Shown one piece after another: positions 12,001 to 23,723 of a DNA stretch of 64,000 bases. Numbering within the stretch: position 1 is the stretch's first letter; every line of letters starts with the position of its first letter. A model generated the notes under the pieces. That model ran no database searches and was not told where the DNA came from. It saw only the letters and a program-made list of their open reading frames with translations. The position numbers were made by a program, and so were the translations under genes. Source of the DNA: Ilyonectria destructans. Lineage: Eukaryota > Ascomycota > Sordariomycetes > Hypocreales > Nectriaceae. The stretch spans positions 2,046,001 to 2,110,000 of the forward strand of contig JAHEWK010000007.1 of NCBI GenBank assembly GCA_020740775.1, written 5' to 3'.

Positions 12001-12891
12001 AGTGTTCCTGCGCTAGAGGAAGGTTGGCATTGTACAAGTAAATGGGCTTCTGACAGTAAATGGCCCGGAACATGTTGCAGATGCCGTGGTTGTGAAAGAG
12101 TGGTAGGGTGATGAATGCCTTCATCTCCATGCTAGTAGCATAGTTTGCCAGACAGGACTTTTGAGTCTGGTAGATGGGTTTGGGCAGACCCGTTGAACCT
12201 GAATTGTCAGCCGTTGAAGTTGAAGAGTTAGGAAAGACTTACCACTTGAATGGATAATCCAGGCCATATTTTTTGTTTCGATGCTACCATCAAGGGCAGC
12301 GTCCAATTGAGTGTCTCCATGAGCCTCAATGGAAAACTCAAAGGTATTCCGCTCAGCAATATCGAGGAGCTGTAGAGTGGAAATGTTCTTTTGAACCTCG
12401 CCGGCAATTTCCACGTGTCGACTGTCGGCGACAATTGCCGAAGCTCCGGTAGTGTTGATGAGAGATTCGATAGCCACCTGGGGTATTCTGGTTGACAGCA
12501 GTAACACTGTGTGGCCAAGCTTGCTCAGAGCGAGCATGGTGATGAGGTACTCAAGATTTGAGGGTCCAAGCATCGCAACAACCATCGGCTTCTCGGCCGA
12601 GGTCCGTCGCACTGGTAGCTTAGCCTCATAGTGTTTGGCGACTCTCCAGGCAAAAATGTCTAGTTGCTGAACAGTGTAGTGAACAAAGGTAGTGCCAGAA
12701 GAAGGATAGGAGACTGCATAAACATCGGGGTGCAGCAAGGCCCTGCGGCGAATCAAGCCGTCCACTGTAAGGAGCGTTGAATCATCGTCCTGTACAGTGG
12801 TGACAGGGGGGGCAGCGGTCAAGGCTCGGAGGTTGTCCGAATCACTTGGCAGGCTCTCCAGCGGACTGGGGACATAAACAGAGGCAGGCAT
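9099..12891 (-). CDS. NRPS-like carboxylate reductase (A-T-TR) fused to gluconokinase-like domain
   Basis: Four exons (12243-12891, 11802-12198, 10772-11753, 9099-10721) with introns of 44, 48 and 50 nt join in phase to 1216 residues. Order: adenylation domain (about 20-570) with HSSGSTGLPKP, YGATEVGQL, YRTKDLF and YPRTDKGSVIR; carrier (T) domain with LGLDSLQ (pantetheine Ser near 598); thioester reductase (about 677-1010) with VTGATGSLG and GYAQSKSVAEHL (Tyr/Lys pair). The last 170 residues form a gluconate-kinase-like domain: P-loop GPAGSGKST near 1051, FIEGDSLH, LTDEDRLLWL, SCSALKLGYR, RKGHYM. A-T-TR enzymes activate an acid, load it on the carrier and release it as aldehyde or alcohol. 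The kinase part suggests phosphorylation of the substrate or product, which is inference. Neighbouring permease, regulator and AKR fit a small cluster. Confidence 0.9.
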
Positions 12892-13647
12892 TGCGAGACA
12901 ATGTTTGTGGTATGGTGGTGGGATGGAAAGGTCGCTGCATTCGGGGCGTTATTTACGTTCGAGGAGGGAAGATGATTGTTATGACGGGCTCGCGACAGAG
13001 TTGCATCGGCTTAAGCGGATGGTCAATTGCGTCGGTTGGCCCCCTCCAAGTCCGCCAAGATAACGGGGCAAAGTCGTTACGCAGAGTTCAGTTGCGAGAA
13101 TTGGCGGAAAAGTGTCCGTCGCTGTGAATACGAGAATCCGTGGTACGCCCGCTCACCGTTGGTTGTGAGCAGGTGGCGGGAGACTCCGGGGTGAGATCGT
13201 CAGTGCTTCAATCCAAAGCCGCAAATGAGACCTGATCACCTCATGACCAACGGTAATCTTTTCTGCTTCCACTGCCGTATTCCGCCCAAAATCCGGTGTG
13301 TTTGCAACCCCAGCTGGTCCCTTGACCAAATGGCGCAAGAAATCCGTCGAGCGGATATAAATCCGGCCGCTTCTCCAGCCACAACTTTTCCGTTCCCCGG
13401 ATCATCCACGCGGGGTATGGGGTAACTAAGCGTCAACAGTCCAGTACGCCGAGCACAGAGATGGTTGCTCGGCAATTGCCCATTGACGCGTCGGCAGGTC
13501 AAACCGTGCTTTACGCTTAACCCGAGGCCCTGTCGTGGATATAATACGACTCGTGGCCGTCGAACATGGTCGTGATGACTCCTGTCGGTCTCATTCCAAC
13601 GCAACCTACTCTAACAAACTGCGCATCAAATCCGTCACGCGCCCAAG
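12892..13647. promoter_or_regulatory. Divergent promoter between NRPS-like gene and MFS permease
   Basis: 756 bases between the two divergent starts. On the plus strand a TATAATA lies at 13540-13546, about 105 bases before the permease ATG. A further TATAAAT-like site occurs near 13355. Several CGG/CCG half-sites are present, which Zn2Cys6 regulators often bind, but no perfect pair stands out. The arrangement allows joint control of reductase and transporter, perhaps by the Zn2Cys6 gene at 15861. Confidence 0.45.
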
Positions 13648-15294
13648 ATGTCTTCAGGAAGCCCCCGACTCGACAAGCCGGAGATCGTCATGGTCGATGA
13701 CAAGGAGATGGACCGGGACCACAATGACCCAGAGAAGAGCGCCCAGGTTCACACCATCGACAACATCCGCGTTTTGGGCCTCAGTGACGCCGATGCCGAC
13801 TTCTACGCAAACTTTTCCCCTGCTCAGAGGAAGAAAGTTATCCGCAAGGTACGTGGATCCGCGAACCAAAGCCAATTGATAGAGACTAATAATATTTGAC
13901 AACAGGTCGACGTCCGCCTGGTCCCTATGCTCGCAGTCTTGTACCTGATCTCCCATCTGGACCGAGCAAACATCGGCAATGCCAAAATTGAGGGTCTCGC
14001 AGATGACTTGAACCTCGTTGGAAATCAATGGAACATCGTGCTCAGTCTCTTCTTCATCCCCTACATCCTTCTCGAAATTCCGAGCAACATCCTCCTCAAG
14101 AACTTCAAGAGGCCTTCCGTTTATCTCGGAACTCTCGTCACCATCTGGGGAGTCATCATGACTCTGCACGGCGTCGTCAAAGGCTTTGGTGGTCTCTTGG
14201 CTGTCCGCATGCTCTTAGGTGTCTTTGAAGCCGGTTTCTATCCCGGAGCCGTGTACCTCTGCACCTTTTGGTACATGCCCAAGGACCTCGCCACACGAAT
14301 TGCCTACTTCTACTGCACCAGCGCTCTCTCCGGTGCCTTTTCCGGTCTGCTGGCTGCCGGAATCGCCAAGATGGACGGTGTCGGAGGTTATGAGGGCTGG
14401 CGCTGGATCTTCCTTCTGGAAGGTATTGTCACAGTCCTTCTGGGCGTGTCTTGCTTCTTCCTCCTGATCGACTCTCCCGCTCTTTCAACCCGCTGGTTGA
14501 CCCCCGAAGAGATTCGCTTTCTCGAGCTCCAGAGCTTCGTCAAGCAAGGCGGTCGCTTCGCCGATGAGAACCCTGAGAAGAAGTTTGACTGGTACGACAT
14601 GAAGATGGTCCTCAAGAACTGGCGCCTGTACATGCAAGCCTACATTCTTCTTTGCATCAGCGCTTGCTCCTATGGAACGAAGTTCACGTTGCCTTCAATT
14701 GTCAAGGCCATGGGATTTACAAACACAAACGCCCAGTTAATGACTGTCCCAGCTTACGTGGCTGGTGCTCTTTCGTCGGTCTTCTTCTCTCGTCTCTCCG
14801 ATCACTTCCATTGGCGTATGCCTTTTGTTGCGGTTCCTTTGGGTCTTATTGCAATCGGTTACTCGGTTATAATGGGCTTTGGAGGAGAACTTGGAGGAAG
14901 CCACATTGGCCCAGGATACTTTGCGCTTGTTCTCACATGCATTGGCATCTACCCCGTACAGCCCGCGGGCAGCAGTTGGGCCGCCAACAACCTCGCCCCA
15001 GCAAGTCGACGATCCATTGGTGTTGCTTTTAACATCTGCATTGGAAATATAGGGGGCATCATAGGGTCATATATGTATCTAGACAGTGAAGCTCCCAAGT
15101 ATCAGACAGGTTTTGGTCTGTCCTTGGCCTTCGGCGCGTCAGGAGTCCTCGTGGCCCTCCTCCTGGAGTTGACCTACAAGTGGGGCAATACTAAGAAGGA
15201 CAAGCTATCAGAGGATGATATCCGGGCTCAGTACAGCGAGTCGGAGCTGATGAAACTGGGAGACAAGAGCCCTCTGTTCAAGTACACTCTGTAA
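13648..15294 (+). CDS. MFS permease, allantoate/nicotinate (anion:cation symporter) type
   Basis: Two exons (13648-13848, 13906-15294), 57-nt intron, 529 residues. Twelve-segment major-facilitator protein of the Dal5/Tna1-like anion:cation symporter family, which imports organic anions and vitamins across the plasma membrane. Seen: soluble N-terminus of about 75 residues, YLISHLDRANIGNAKI after the first membrane segment, IPYILLEIPSNILLK, RMLLGVFEAGFYPGAVYL, EGWRWIFLLEG, a central loop, and SWAANNLAPASRRSIGVAF in the second half. It ends in a hydrophilic tail. Divergent from the NRPS-like reductase, so it may carry that enzyme's substrate or product. It could equally be an ordinary nutrient permease. 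Confidence 0.88.
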
Positions 15295-15860
15295 AGTGTC
15301 GGTTACGAAGGTGGTGTCTATGCATTGGCATGGCTGGCGGCTGGGGTAGTCTGCGTTGGCCACCTTCACGACATGACACAAAATCTTTCCAGTCTAATTT
15401 AGATATCTCTGCCTCAATTTATACCAACCGGCCCAAATGGATTAATCCCTGCTATCGATGCTAGCTAAATGTGCTTTCGCGAGTGTGGGCGCTGTACGAC
15501 AAGCCACTCAAATGAGACATTCAACGCACAGCTCTCAGTCCCGATTCTCTTAGAAATTAGTCTGCAATTAAACCAAATGATGCTTACTTAATTAATTAGC
15601 GAGTCTTGACACGACTCGCGTGATCCATGCTACTACACAATAGAGCCTAGCAAAAACCATCTCCTTGTCGCATCAAGTGGGCCGCAGAATTAGCCCATCA
15701 TCGCAATATGCGGGGTGAGGAGCTTCCCCGCAGACTGCTCGGGTTTATATGTCACTTCTCCGCCAGGATTTTCATCTTTTCCGTCGCGTCCCTTTTTCCG
15801 TCATCTCACCACGTTCCATCTCCCGCTTCAACGTCTATCGAAACCCACAGCAATCCTCCA
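15295..15860. other. 3' flank of permease and 5' flank of Zn2Cys6 gene
   Basis: About 560 bases. The open frame of the regulator reaches back to an ATG at 15708, but the residues before 15861 are unlike the family and hydrophobic. I take this stretch as leader. Around 15570-15600 it is AT-rich (TTAATTAATTAG). No other gene was seen. Confidence 0.45.
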
Positions 15861-18229
15861 ATGAATGGGCAATCCTATCCACTGCCGCCTCCTGGGCCTG
15901 GCCAATATATGCCAGACGAGATGGTGGAGCCCAGTCTGGTCGTCTCCCCGACGACACGCTCGTCGAGGGCGTACTACACTGGCCGGAAACGCAGTGTCGT
16001 ATCCTCTGATCATTCTCCTCACGGGGCTGAAGACGCCCAGGGCATCCGGAAGCTCCGCAAGGTAAGCAGGGCATGCGACTTCTGCAAGTCCAGAAAAGCC
16101 AAGTGCAGCGGCGATCAACCGTGCGCAAAGTGCGTGGCTAAAGATCGCGTGTGCTTGTATGATGCCAAGTATACGCGCGGCCGACCACCGACGCCACCAC
16201 AGTCAGATGCTCACTCGAGACTCTCATACGAGCCCGGTGTTCCATCCCAGGAAGAAGATATTAGATTTGAGGCCATTTCTGATCCCAGTCAATCACGCAC
16301 GGGGCCACAGGACGACATGTCCGGCCCGTATCTGCGGTCTCACGATACAGCGCCATCACGGGCATCGCCAGAACTGAGCATGGCCATGGAGATACAGGGT
16401 CAAGTTTTCGATCCAACTTCTGGCCTTACCTTTTTACACCGAGCCTGGAAACGGCTATCAGCCCAAAACAGTAACAGGCCATCTGATGTTGCGAAATCGT
16501 CCGCAGAGAACCAACCATTGTACATGGCCGGCGACAAGCCTCTGCCAGAGATTGACGAGCATTTTCCAATACCTTTGCCGAGTCCAAGTGATGGGAGGAA
16601 ATTACTTTCTCTTTACTTTGACGTCTGCATCGCAACCTATCGCATTTTGCATCGTCCAACGGTGGAGAGCTGGCTTAGCACCATCGAGAAGAACATCCAA
16701 GAGAAGCAGCCAGTATGGCACGAAATTGGTCGCGCAAGGGCAGCAATTGTTCTCGTCGCGCTTGCAGTTGCCACCCTGCATCAAGCAAAGTCCAAAGGTC
16801 TCTTGTCGGCAGATGACGATGCTCAGGCGCTGCGAGCGAGCGACGAACTCTTCGTCATCTCAGCTCGCCTTGCCGACGAAGAGTCGGGATATCCCAAGTT
16901 GGAGTCGGCACAGGCGAGGCTTGTACACGTTTTGTATCTTCTCACCACATCCCGTTTCAATCGCAGCTGGTATGTGTTTGGAAATGCTTTGCAACTTATT
17001 TCCGCCCTCGGGTTTCATCGTCGCGCCAGCGCCAAAAGACGGCGGATCTCTCACACCGACTACATCCACACACAGTGCTGTATTCGGACATTTTGGACGG
17101 CCTATGTCCTTGACAATTACTTGGGAGTTGTTTTTGGACGGCCTCGGCATTTCCATGATGAAGATATTGATCAGGAATTTCCCGATCGAGTCAATGACGA
17201 GGAGATGACTACCATGGGGCCGGGAGGGGGCCCAGAAAATCCTGAGGATTGTCATATTGATGCATTGATATTCCACGCCAGGTACGTATCTCACATTCAA
17301 ATCTCAATGTCCATGCTAATTGCATCAAGAATTGCTCAAATTATTGGTTGTATTTCACGAGAAGTCTACACGCTGAGAGACATCACCAACCAAGAGCGCG
17401 TAGCCGCCGCTCACAAATTAAATCAACGTGTCCATGACTGGCACGCAAGCCTGCCCTTGCACCTTGGATCCATTCGCCCTTCCATGCTCATTACAAGCTA
17501 TCGAAGACAAGCTACCGTCCTCAAGCTTGCTCATTCCCACGCAATCATGCACGCCAATCGATTATTCCTCTTGGGCACTTCCACGACGACCTACGAGAAC
17601 CAGGTAAACGAATGCATGGGAGCCGCAAAAGCAGTCCTCGAAACTGTCGATTACATGGCTCAGGAGGGTCCCATATTTCATGCCTTTTGGTGGACACACT
17701 ACGTGACGTTTTGCGCACTCGTTGTCACCTACGTCTGGGAGATTCAGCAACGACGAACGGGCCGGTTGATTGGGAAGCAAAACAGAGCGAAGCTCATTGA
17801 GCTGGCTGAAAGATGTCAGACTCATCTCGCTCGCGCCACTGCATCAAACTCTCCTAGTCGCAGATACGCCGTGATTCTTGAGGAATTTCGTACGGCGGCA
17901 AAGAATCCCTCGACGCGTCCTGGAGCCACGGCAGATCCAGACCAGCCAGGACCGATACCAGCTCCCGGTCAATCCAACGGCTTAGAGAATCCCGGTACGC
18001 TAGATGCGAGTAGCACAATCACAGGAGATCTTGGGCAAGTATATCAAGATGATTCCACCCTTGTTTATGATCCTCGCCTGCTCGATGAATGGCAGACTGC
18101 AGATTGGTTAGATCTTGATTCTTCGGTAAGTCAGAGTGAGCTGATCATGCTGTACAAGCTAACACCTAGTAGGCATTTTGGCCTCATGTGGAAATTGATG
18201 AGACGATGATCTGGTCGACGATGACCTGA
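15861..18229 (+). CDS. Zn2Cys6 transcription factor with fungal_trans domain
   Basis: Nuclear regulator. Model: 15861-17281, 17330-18125, 18173-18229, 757 residues. The Zn2Cys6 cluster is at residues 72-98 (CDFCKSRKAKC, then CAKCVAKDRVC), followed by a basic linker with GRPPTPP. The central fungal-specific domain is visible from about residue 230 (LYFDVCIATYRILHRPT) through the RSWYVFGNALQLISALGFHR and RTFWTAYVLDNYL boxes. Intron 17282-17329 is 48 nt and in frame, so it does not break the frame. It is supported by GTACGT, a GCTAAT branch site, CAAG, and restoration of FHARIAQIIG. The last intron (18126-18172) gives an acidic end (FWPHVEIDET) in place of an atypical one. I chose the ATG at 15861 because the upstream extension looks like untranslated leader. 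It may control the neighbouring reductase/permease genes. Confidence 0.85.
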
Positions 18230-18298
18230 ATTAAGCACTGTAAACACTGGGATTTTGAACCGCGATTAAAGTCTATTGTACTATGAAGCTATGACTGT

Positions 18299-19324
18299 CT
18301 ATTTCCCAAACTTTTCCAGGTTCTCGGCACCCGTCTCTCGTGCCACTCTCTTCACTTCATCCTCGCCAAGCTCTTGGAAGATATCGTATCCCCATCGCGT
18401 CTGCCAGTTGTAGCGCTTGTTTCGCTCCAGAGCGTTGAGCTGATCGAACGCGTCTTGAGGCAGCTCCTTGACTTGGATATTGGACTCAATCCTGCTTGGA
18501 GTCACACTCTTCGGTAGCACTACGCTTCCGCGCTGCACACCCCACGAGTAGAGAACTTGGCCGATGTCCAAGCCCAGCTTCTTGGCAAGTTCTGCGACAA
18601 GCGGGTCGTCGACAGTGCGGGCCTCTCCAGTCTGGTTGTTTCCGAGAGGTGAATACGCAGCTAGTTGAATGCCTTTCCCCGTGCAGTAATCGAACAAATC
18701 AGGCTGCTGTAGATAGGGGTGTGCCTCGATCTGATTCACGGCCGGTACGACCTTGGTCTTGCTGAGGAGATCGTCAAGGCGGTTCTTGGTGAAGTTGGAT
18801 ACACCAATAGCTCGGACCTTTCCCGTGTCAAGGAGCTTCTCCATGGCGGCATATGTCACAGAGGGATCAATGTCTGCGAGCTCAAATACACCATCCGAGT
18901 CAATTGGGAACCAATTGTCTCCAGACTTGAAGGCACTGTATATTGATCAGCTAGTGTTCGACCGTGTACTCTTCGATGGGAAGACTTACACGGGCCAATG
19001 CATCAGGAAAAGGTCAAGGTAGTCAGTACCCAGATCCTTGAGCGTCTTGTCAAGACCCTTCTCAACATCCTCGGGTGCATGCTTGGTATTCCAGAGCTTT
19101 CCCGTGATGAAGATGTCAGACCTCTGCACGCCGCCTTTGCGGATACCTTCGCCAACTTCGACTTCATTGCGGTAGATGGCGGCGCAGTCGATATGCTTGT
19201 ATCCGCTTTTGAGTGCAATTTCAACAGCCTTCTCGACTTGGCCTGGGGGGGCTTGCCATGTTCCAAACCCAACGGCAGGAATCTTGGCTCCCGTGTTGAG
19301 GGTGAAATCCGGCTGGAGAGGCAT
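18299..19324 (-). CDS. Aldo-keto reductase
   Basis: Two exons (18990-19324, 18299-18935), 54-nt intron, 323 residues. NADPH-dependent cytosolic reductase of aldehydes and ketones (TIM barrel). The catalytic tetrad is complete: Asp46 and Tyr51 (HIDCAAIY), Lys76 (ITGKLWN) and His109 (LMHWPV). Also seen: [21 protein letters not shown], the YSPLG cofactor loop and [10 protein letters not shown] near the NADPH 2'-phosphate site. The ATG at 19324 is chosen over one 96 bases upstream because the family starts with a short strand before [15 protein letters not shown]. It could reduce the aldehyde made by the NRPS-like reductase nearby, but this is only suggested by position. Tail-to-tail with the Zn2Cys6 gene (70 bases). 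Confidence 0.92.
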
Positions 19325-19718
19325 GGTGAATGGTGTATTGTGGTTGGTGCAAAAAGGTGACAGGAAGTTGACCGGCTCTAGCGATTTTGAGAACACTTGA
19401 AGATATGAACTGACCAGCACGGTCTATAAAGCCATTCGCCTTCAAATTTAATCCCTATAACTCGGAAGTATCCCGAATGGGGCCGCAACGGATTTGACGG
19501 ACTTGCCGGAGTGGGATTGGATATGCATTTGGCATGCCTCCCCTCTGTTGCGGATTAATATCCGACATTTGCGTCCCGTTCCGGGTGTGGGGCCTTTGGG
19601 ACTTCAATCCATAATTGAAGAAATCGTAATTTGAGTGATGACGATATAAATATGCGGAGTCAAATGCCATTAAGTTTATGTGAAGCGCAAAGATATGCCA
19701 GTACGAAGCCCCATTGTC
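19325..19718. other. Intergenic
   Basis: 394 bases between the AKR start and the end of the NACHT gene, both on the minus strand. It holds the AKR 5' region and the NACHT 3' end. No RNA or gene was recognised. Confidence 0.4.
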
Positions 19719-22660
19719 TTAGTTCATGTCCTTCTTTTTCCATTTCAGTTTCAATGCCAGTTTGCGCAATCTCGTTCGCATCTTCTCTTTGCCTGATTTC
19801 CCAGCTGTGCCGTCAGGTCCATAGCCATGTTCCTCTAGCAACCTGAATACCTGAGTGTACCATTCTGCGCTCTCGCTCTCTCCAGCAAAAGCATCCACAA
19901 ACTCTTTCGAGGTGAACTTTTGAACAATATCGTACATTGGTTCGCCGGATGCTGTTTTGTAATGCACATCGCTGACCTCGAGGAGAAATTGAATAATCTC
20001 CAATCGTTGAGAGAGTGTCGGATCCGTATAAAAGGGGTCATTAAAAGCTGTGAGATGCAATGTTGTTGACCTTGAATGCTGAAATATAGCACTCTCTAAA
20101 AGAGACACTCTATTTCTCTGAGGAACCAAGAGTGACATATCGTCTAAAACCTTCTTCTTGACGTACAAGGTGAAGCCTGCCCGTGCAGCAGCACCAACAA
20201 AAGAACACTCGAAGCGGCCACCTTTCTGATGGAACGCATGCGCAGGCCAGTTGTCCGTAGAAAACGAATTGGGATTGCCATCTCTTGGTGTTCCAGGAGC
20301 AACCAAGTCGGTAGCCATGTCCATGATCATTTCTGTAACCTTGTGGGCGTTATCGAGGGCCTTGATGAGGCGGTCTTCTGGAGCTCGTTTTGAATCTTGA
20401 GCTCTCAATGCGTAAATCAAAAAGTCATCAACGATTTCGAAAGTATCTTCCAAGGTGGGAAAAGTATCTTCTGAGCGGATAATAGTACGTTCCGAGTCGG
20501 TAAAGGTATATGTCAAGTCGGGAGTCTGGAGAGGCGCTTCAACTATTATCAATGCTTCCAACAGGCTCAAATTGGGCTCAAAGTCGGCGGGAGACTTGGA
20601 ACAAATCTCGTCCCACCTGTTCTTCTCCAGTGTCCATTCTGATGCAGAACGGTGGAGGAACTGCACAATCAAACCGCCCAATGGCAACTCACACATTCCC
20701 CTGGTGTGGCCATCGAGAATCCTCCTCATCAGCTTTGGTATGCCTTGGTGCGCTTTGGGGTCCATGACAGCATGAGGGCTTCCTCCGATGGCAAGCCAGA
20801 AGATGTTTGCAGTAGAGTGCCGCATGCTTGTTCTTATTGTTGTGCAGAGCTGAAAGATTTTGGAGGTAGTTGCTAGTCTATCAGGCGGGATAGAGCACCA
20901 TATGTTATTGTATAACCCCTTGATGTCGCCTGGAATCTCAGCAAGCTTCTCCTGCAGATGTGGCAACGATGGTGTGTCAACAAGAGTCGATAGGAGAGAC
21001 CGTACAACAAGGTCAACCCAGAGGAAAACTCCTTCCGCCCTTTCGACTATCTCTTTGAGCAATGTGCTTGCCTCGTTATGGAAGACTTCAGATAGCTCTT
21101 GGAATGCAACAGAATCCCCGAACTTGGTCTGCACAAAATGTTCAATGTCTCGATAAGTTAAACTCTGCATCGTCAGCGAGCGTTCTTTTCGAAACGCATC
21201 AGAAAACACATTCCATGGCCGACTTGAAACGCAAACTTTAACGTGATGACGCGTGATGATGTCCAGGATCCAGTCGACTAGAACGCTGGGGGAATTTCCG
21301 TTTTCACCAAATTCATCCAGTCCGTCGATGAAAAGAACAAGTTGAAATTCCTTTCCATGGAGCGAGCAGAGGACCTCGAAGGACTCTTTCAGTTCTCGCC
21401 AAGTCCATTCCGGAGCAGCGGTACCGCTTCCCAGAATGGAATACAAGGCCCATCGCCTAGGTGCCACGACAGGGATAAGATCCCGCCTGTCGGACAAACA
21501 GTGGTGGAGAATGGTACGGATTAGGCCTTCCTGTGACTTCTCAACTTCAGAACCTGGGTTCCAGAAGAAGAAGCCGGCCAACATCAGAGGCAAATCTCCG
21601 GCGTAGCTTTTGAGACTGGGCCGAAGTTGTTGATTATCAAAGATGTACTTCATGAGAGTTGATTTTCCCGAGCCTGGTTTGCCGGTGATCCAGTAGAGGG
21701 AGTCGTCTTTTTTCTGAAGCCATTTAGGGAAACTTGGCCATTCCAGCTTTTCCCCGTTCTCGTCGGATTGCTCGTCTCTGAAGATCCAGTGGCACGTGCT
21801 GGCGTATGCTAGAGGAATCGATTGCTTCCTTGCATATATCTCGCGAAAGGAAAGACTGCTGAGAATCTTCATGCTGATAGGCAAATCCCCAGGTTCCGGC
21901 TGTTCTTCTAGCTGGGGGTTCTTAAAGAGGCCGCCCCCATGGCTCGTATCCCAAGATTTCCAGTCAATACCCCAAAGAATATTGACGAGATCTGCATTTT
22001 TGCGACTCAAATGATTAGTGTTGCCGTCAACCGTCATCTGCATAAGCTCCTTGGCAAACAGCTGAGCCGTGTCATCACGGCGGTCAAGCTTTTTAGCGAT
22101 TTGGTCGAGACGGTCCTTCAGGTCGCCATGCCTCTGGCCATCTTGTCTCGTCTCTTCCCTGAATAACGGATCAGACTGGTGAACGAGGTGATGTTAGATG
22201 TCGCGACATACCAGACAGAGATGAGTGTTGCAATGGTTATCTGAGACCGGATTTCCACGAGGTTTTCCTTCAAAGCCTCAATCTCACTCTTCTTCCAGAT
22301 CGCTTTGAGAGCAGAAGCGAAACTGTTCGCCGCGGTACTGATTTTGCTGGTTCCAGGCTTGTTTGCCTGAAGGTCGGCGATGGCTGATTTAAGCTTGTTG
22401 CTGGCGTCGATAGATCGTGCCGACAAGCCTCGCAAGGTGGATTCAGAGGCCGAGGACGTAGTAGATGTTCCCTCCAGGCGGTTCTGCAGCTGCTCGCTGA
22501 GATTTGACAATTCGTCAGATAGTGTTGTAAGCTCGACATCGCGTTCAGTATGCCCCGATGCACTCTTGTAAATCTCGACTGTGTCAGACAAAACGCGTGC
22601 GCCAAAGTCGACTAGGCCGATGACAGCGGCTGCCACCTGGAACGCGTTTATGGGATCCAT
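19719..22660 (-). CDS. SesA-NACHT NLR-like protein
   Basis: Two exons (22212-22660, 19719-22158), 53-nt intron, 962 residues. Residues 1-140 resemble the SesA-type N-terminal domain of fungal NLRs (AFQVAAAVIGLVDFGARV, LSDELSNLSEQL), an amphipathic helical cell-death-type domain. A NACHT NTPase follows: P-loop WITGKPGSGKST near 305, FFFWNPG, Walker B LVLFIDGLDEFGENG near 420, KVCVSSRPWNVF, and the downstream box EGVFLWVDLVVRSLL. The C-terminal 400 residues show no WD40, ankyrin or TPR repeats and end in a basic tail (RTRLRKLALKLKWKKK). Fungal NACHT proteins act in non-self recognition and programmed death; the ligand here is unknown. It has been kept intact, unlike several neighbours. Confidence 0.9.
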
Positions 22661-23081
22661 TTGGACAAGAATCGCCCACAGATACAGAGTTCAAGTTGAG
22701 GGTTCAGCTGAAGATGTTGGGTGGGAAAAGAAAAGCCAAGCCACGCCAGCCTGAGCCAATCAGCTTCAAATTCCAGATCAGGCTGTGCTTCGAGGAATCA
22801 GGCAGTACTTCTGGGAGAAATCAGGCCGAATCATGCCAGAATGAGCTAGAGTATTGACTTGAGAAGCTGACGAGGATTATCTGCACGAATCTAGCCGAGT
22901 GTAGGGTACGTATATTTACACGTTCACAATAGCAACCGACGATTGCTAAGCTCTGTCCCAGAGCGGTTTACTTTTGTATTTTGCATTAGAAGCAGCTTCA
23001 CAAAGATACCATCCAAACACCCGGGGACAAGACATCTCCTTTTTTTTTATTCAAGCTGTACGAAGCAAACGGTTGAGTTAG
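22661..23081. other. Intergenic
   Basis: 421 bases, NACHT 5' region and 3' flank of the next minus-strand gene. A degenerate direct repeat around AATCAGGC is visible at about 22755-22850 (GAGCCAATCAGCTT, AGATCAGGCTGTGC, GAATCAGGCAGTAC, AAATCAGGCCGAATC). An A/T run lies near 23041. Confidence 0.4.
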
Positions 23082-23723
23082 TTACATCTCATACGGCGAC
23101 TTTACCAACCGCCAATCATCCGGATCATTCACGCCTCCCTTGCCTTGGCGGAAACCCTTCTGTTCCTCACAATAAACATTCCACCACTTCTCAAAGGCTT
23201 GTCTATTGTACAGACGGGTTGGAGCGCCGGTCCCTTCGCCGAAGAGGTCCGTAATGTAATCACAGTACATCCACACACCCTCCACATGATGGGGTAGCAA
23301 CGGCTTCTTGTCCTTGCGCGCGACCACTACCGTGCCGACATGGGACTGCCACTGCGACGGCGCAAACCCGGACGCGGCGTCGATATGGAGATACGTGATG
23401 ATCGAGTTGTCGAGGTCGGCCCGATTTGCGGACTGAGTTCCCACGCGGGAGAAGACCAGTGGCACCTCGATGAGTCCGGGAATCGGAGGCACGGGCTGCT
23501 GGAAGATGGGATCATCTGCTGAGATCATCTTTGTCGACCAAGGCGCGAACTTCGACTTCTCAGCCGCGCAGCGGACGATGACCGTGTGGATAGATGCATC
23601 TGAATGCGTGGTCGCTGGAGGAGGTGTAGGGTTGGCTTTGGGCACAGAGACAGGTGGAGGCGGTAATTCTTCGTCGGAATCCGTGTCAATATTATCCCAT
23701 TTGGAGTAATCTATAGGCGCCAT
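23082..23723 (-). CDS. Conserved hypothetical protein
   Basis: Single-exon gene of 213 residues, starting at MAPIDYSKWDNID. The open frame reaches to 23807, but the extra 28 residues look like leader. The N-terminal acidic stretch (DTDSDEELPPPP) and proline-rich linker precede a folded region with a repeated aromatic pattern (PLVFSRVGT, ITYLHIDAASGFAP, GTVVVARKDKKPL, DYITDLFGEG, EKWWNVYCEEQKG). The MAPIDYSKWD start is a recurring opening of several unrelated fungal proteins, so it says little about function. No enzyme motif, signal peptide or membrane segment. I do not know its role. Confidence 0.75.
   Translation of the reverse strand: MAPIDYSKWDNIDTDSDEELPPPPVSVPKANPTPPPATTHSDASIHTVIVRCAAEKSKFAPWSTKMISADDPIFQQPVPPIPGLIEVPLVFSRVGTQSANRADLDNSIITYLHIDAASGFAPSQWQSHVGTVVVARKDKKPLLPHHVEGVWMYCDYITDLFGEGTGAPTRLYNRQAFEKWWNVYCEEQKGFRQGKGGVNDPDDWRLVKSPYEM

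Noticed and set aside
15708..15860. N-terminal extension of the Zn2Cys6 regulator
   Set aside because: Hydrophobic 51-residue extension without family similarity. The ATG at 15861 starts a Pro/Gly-rich segment typical before the zinc cluster.
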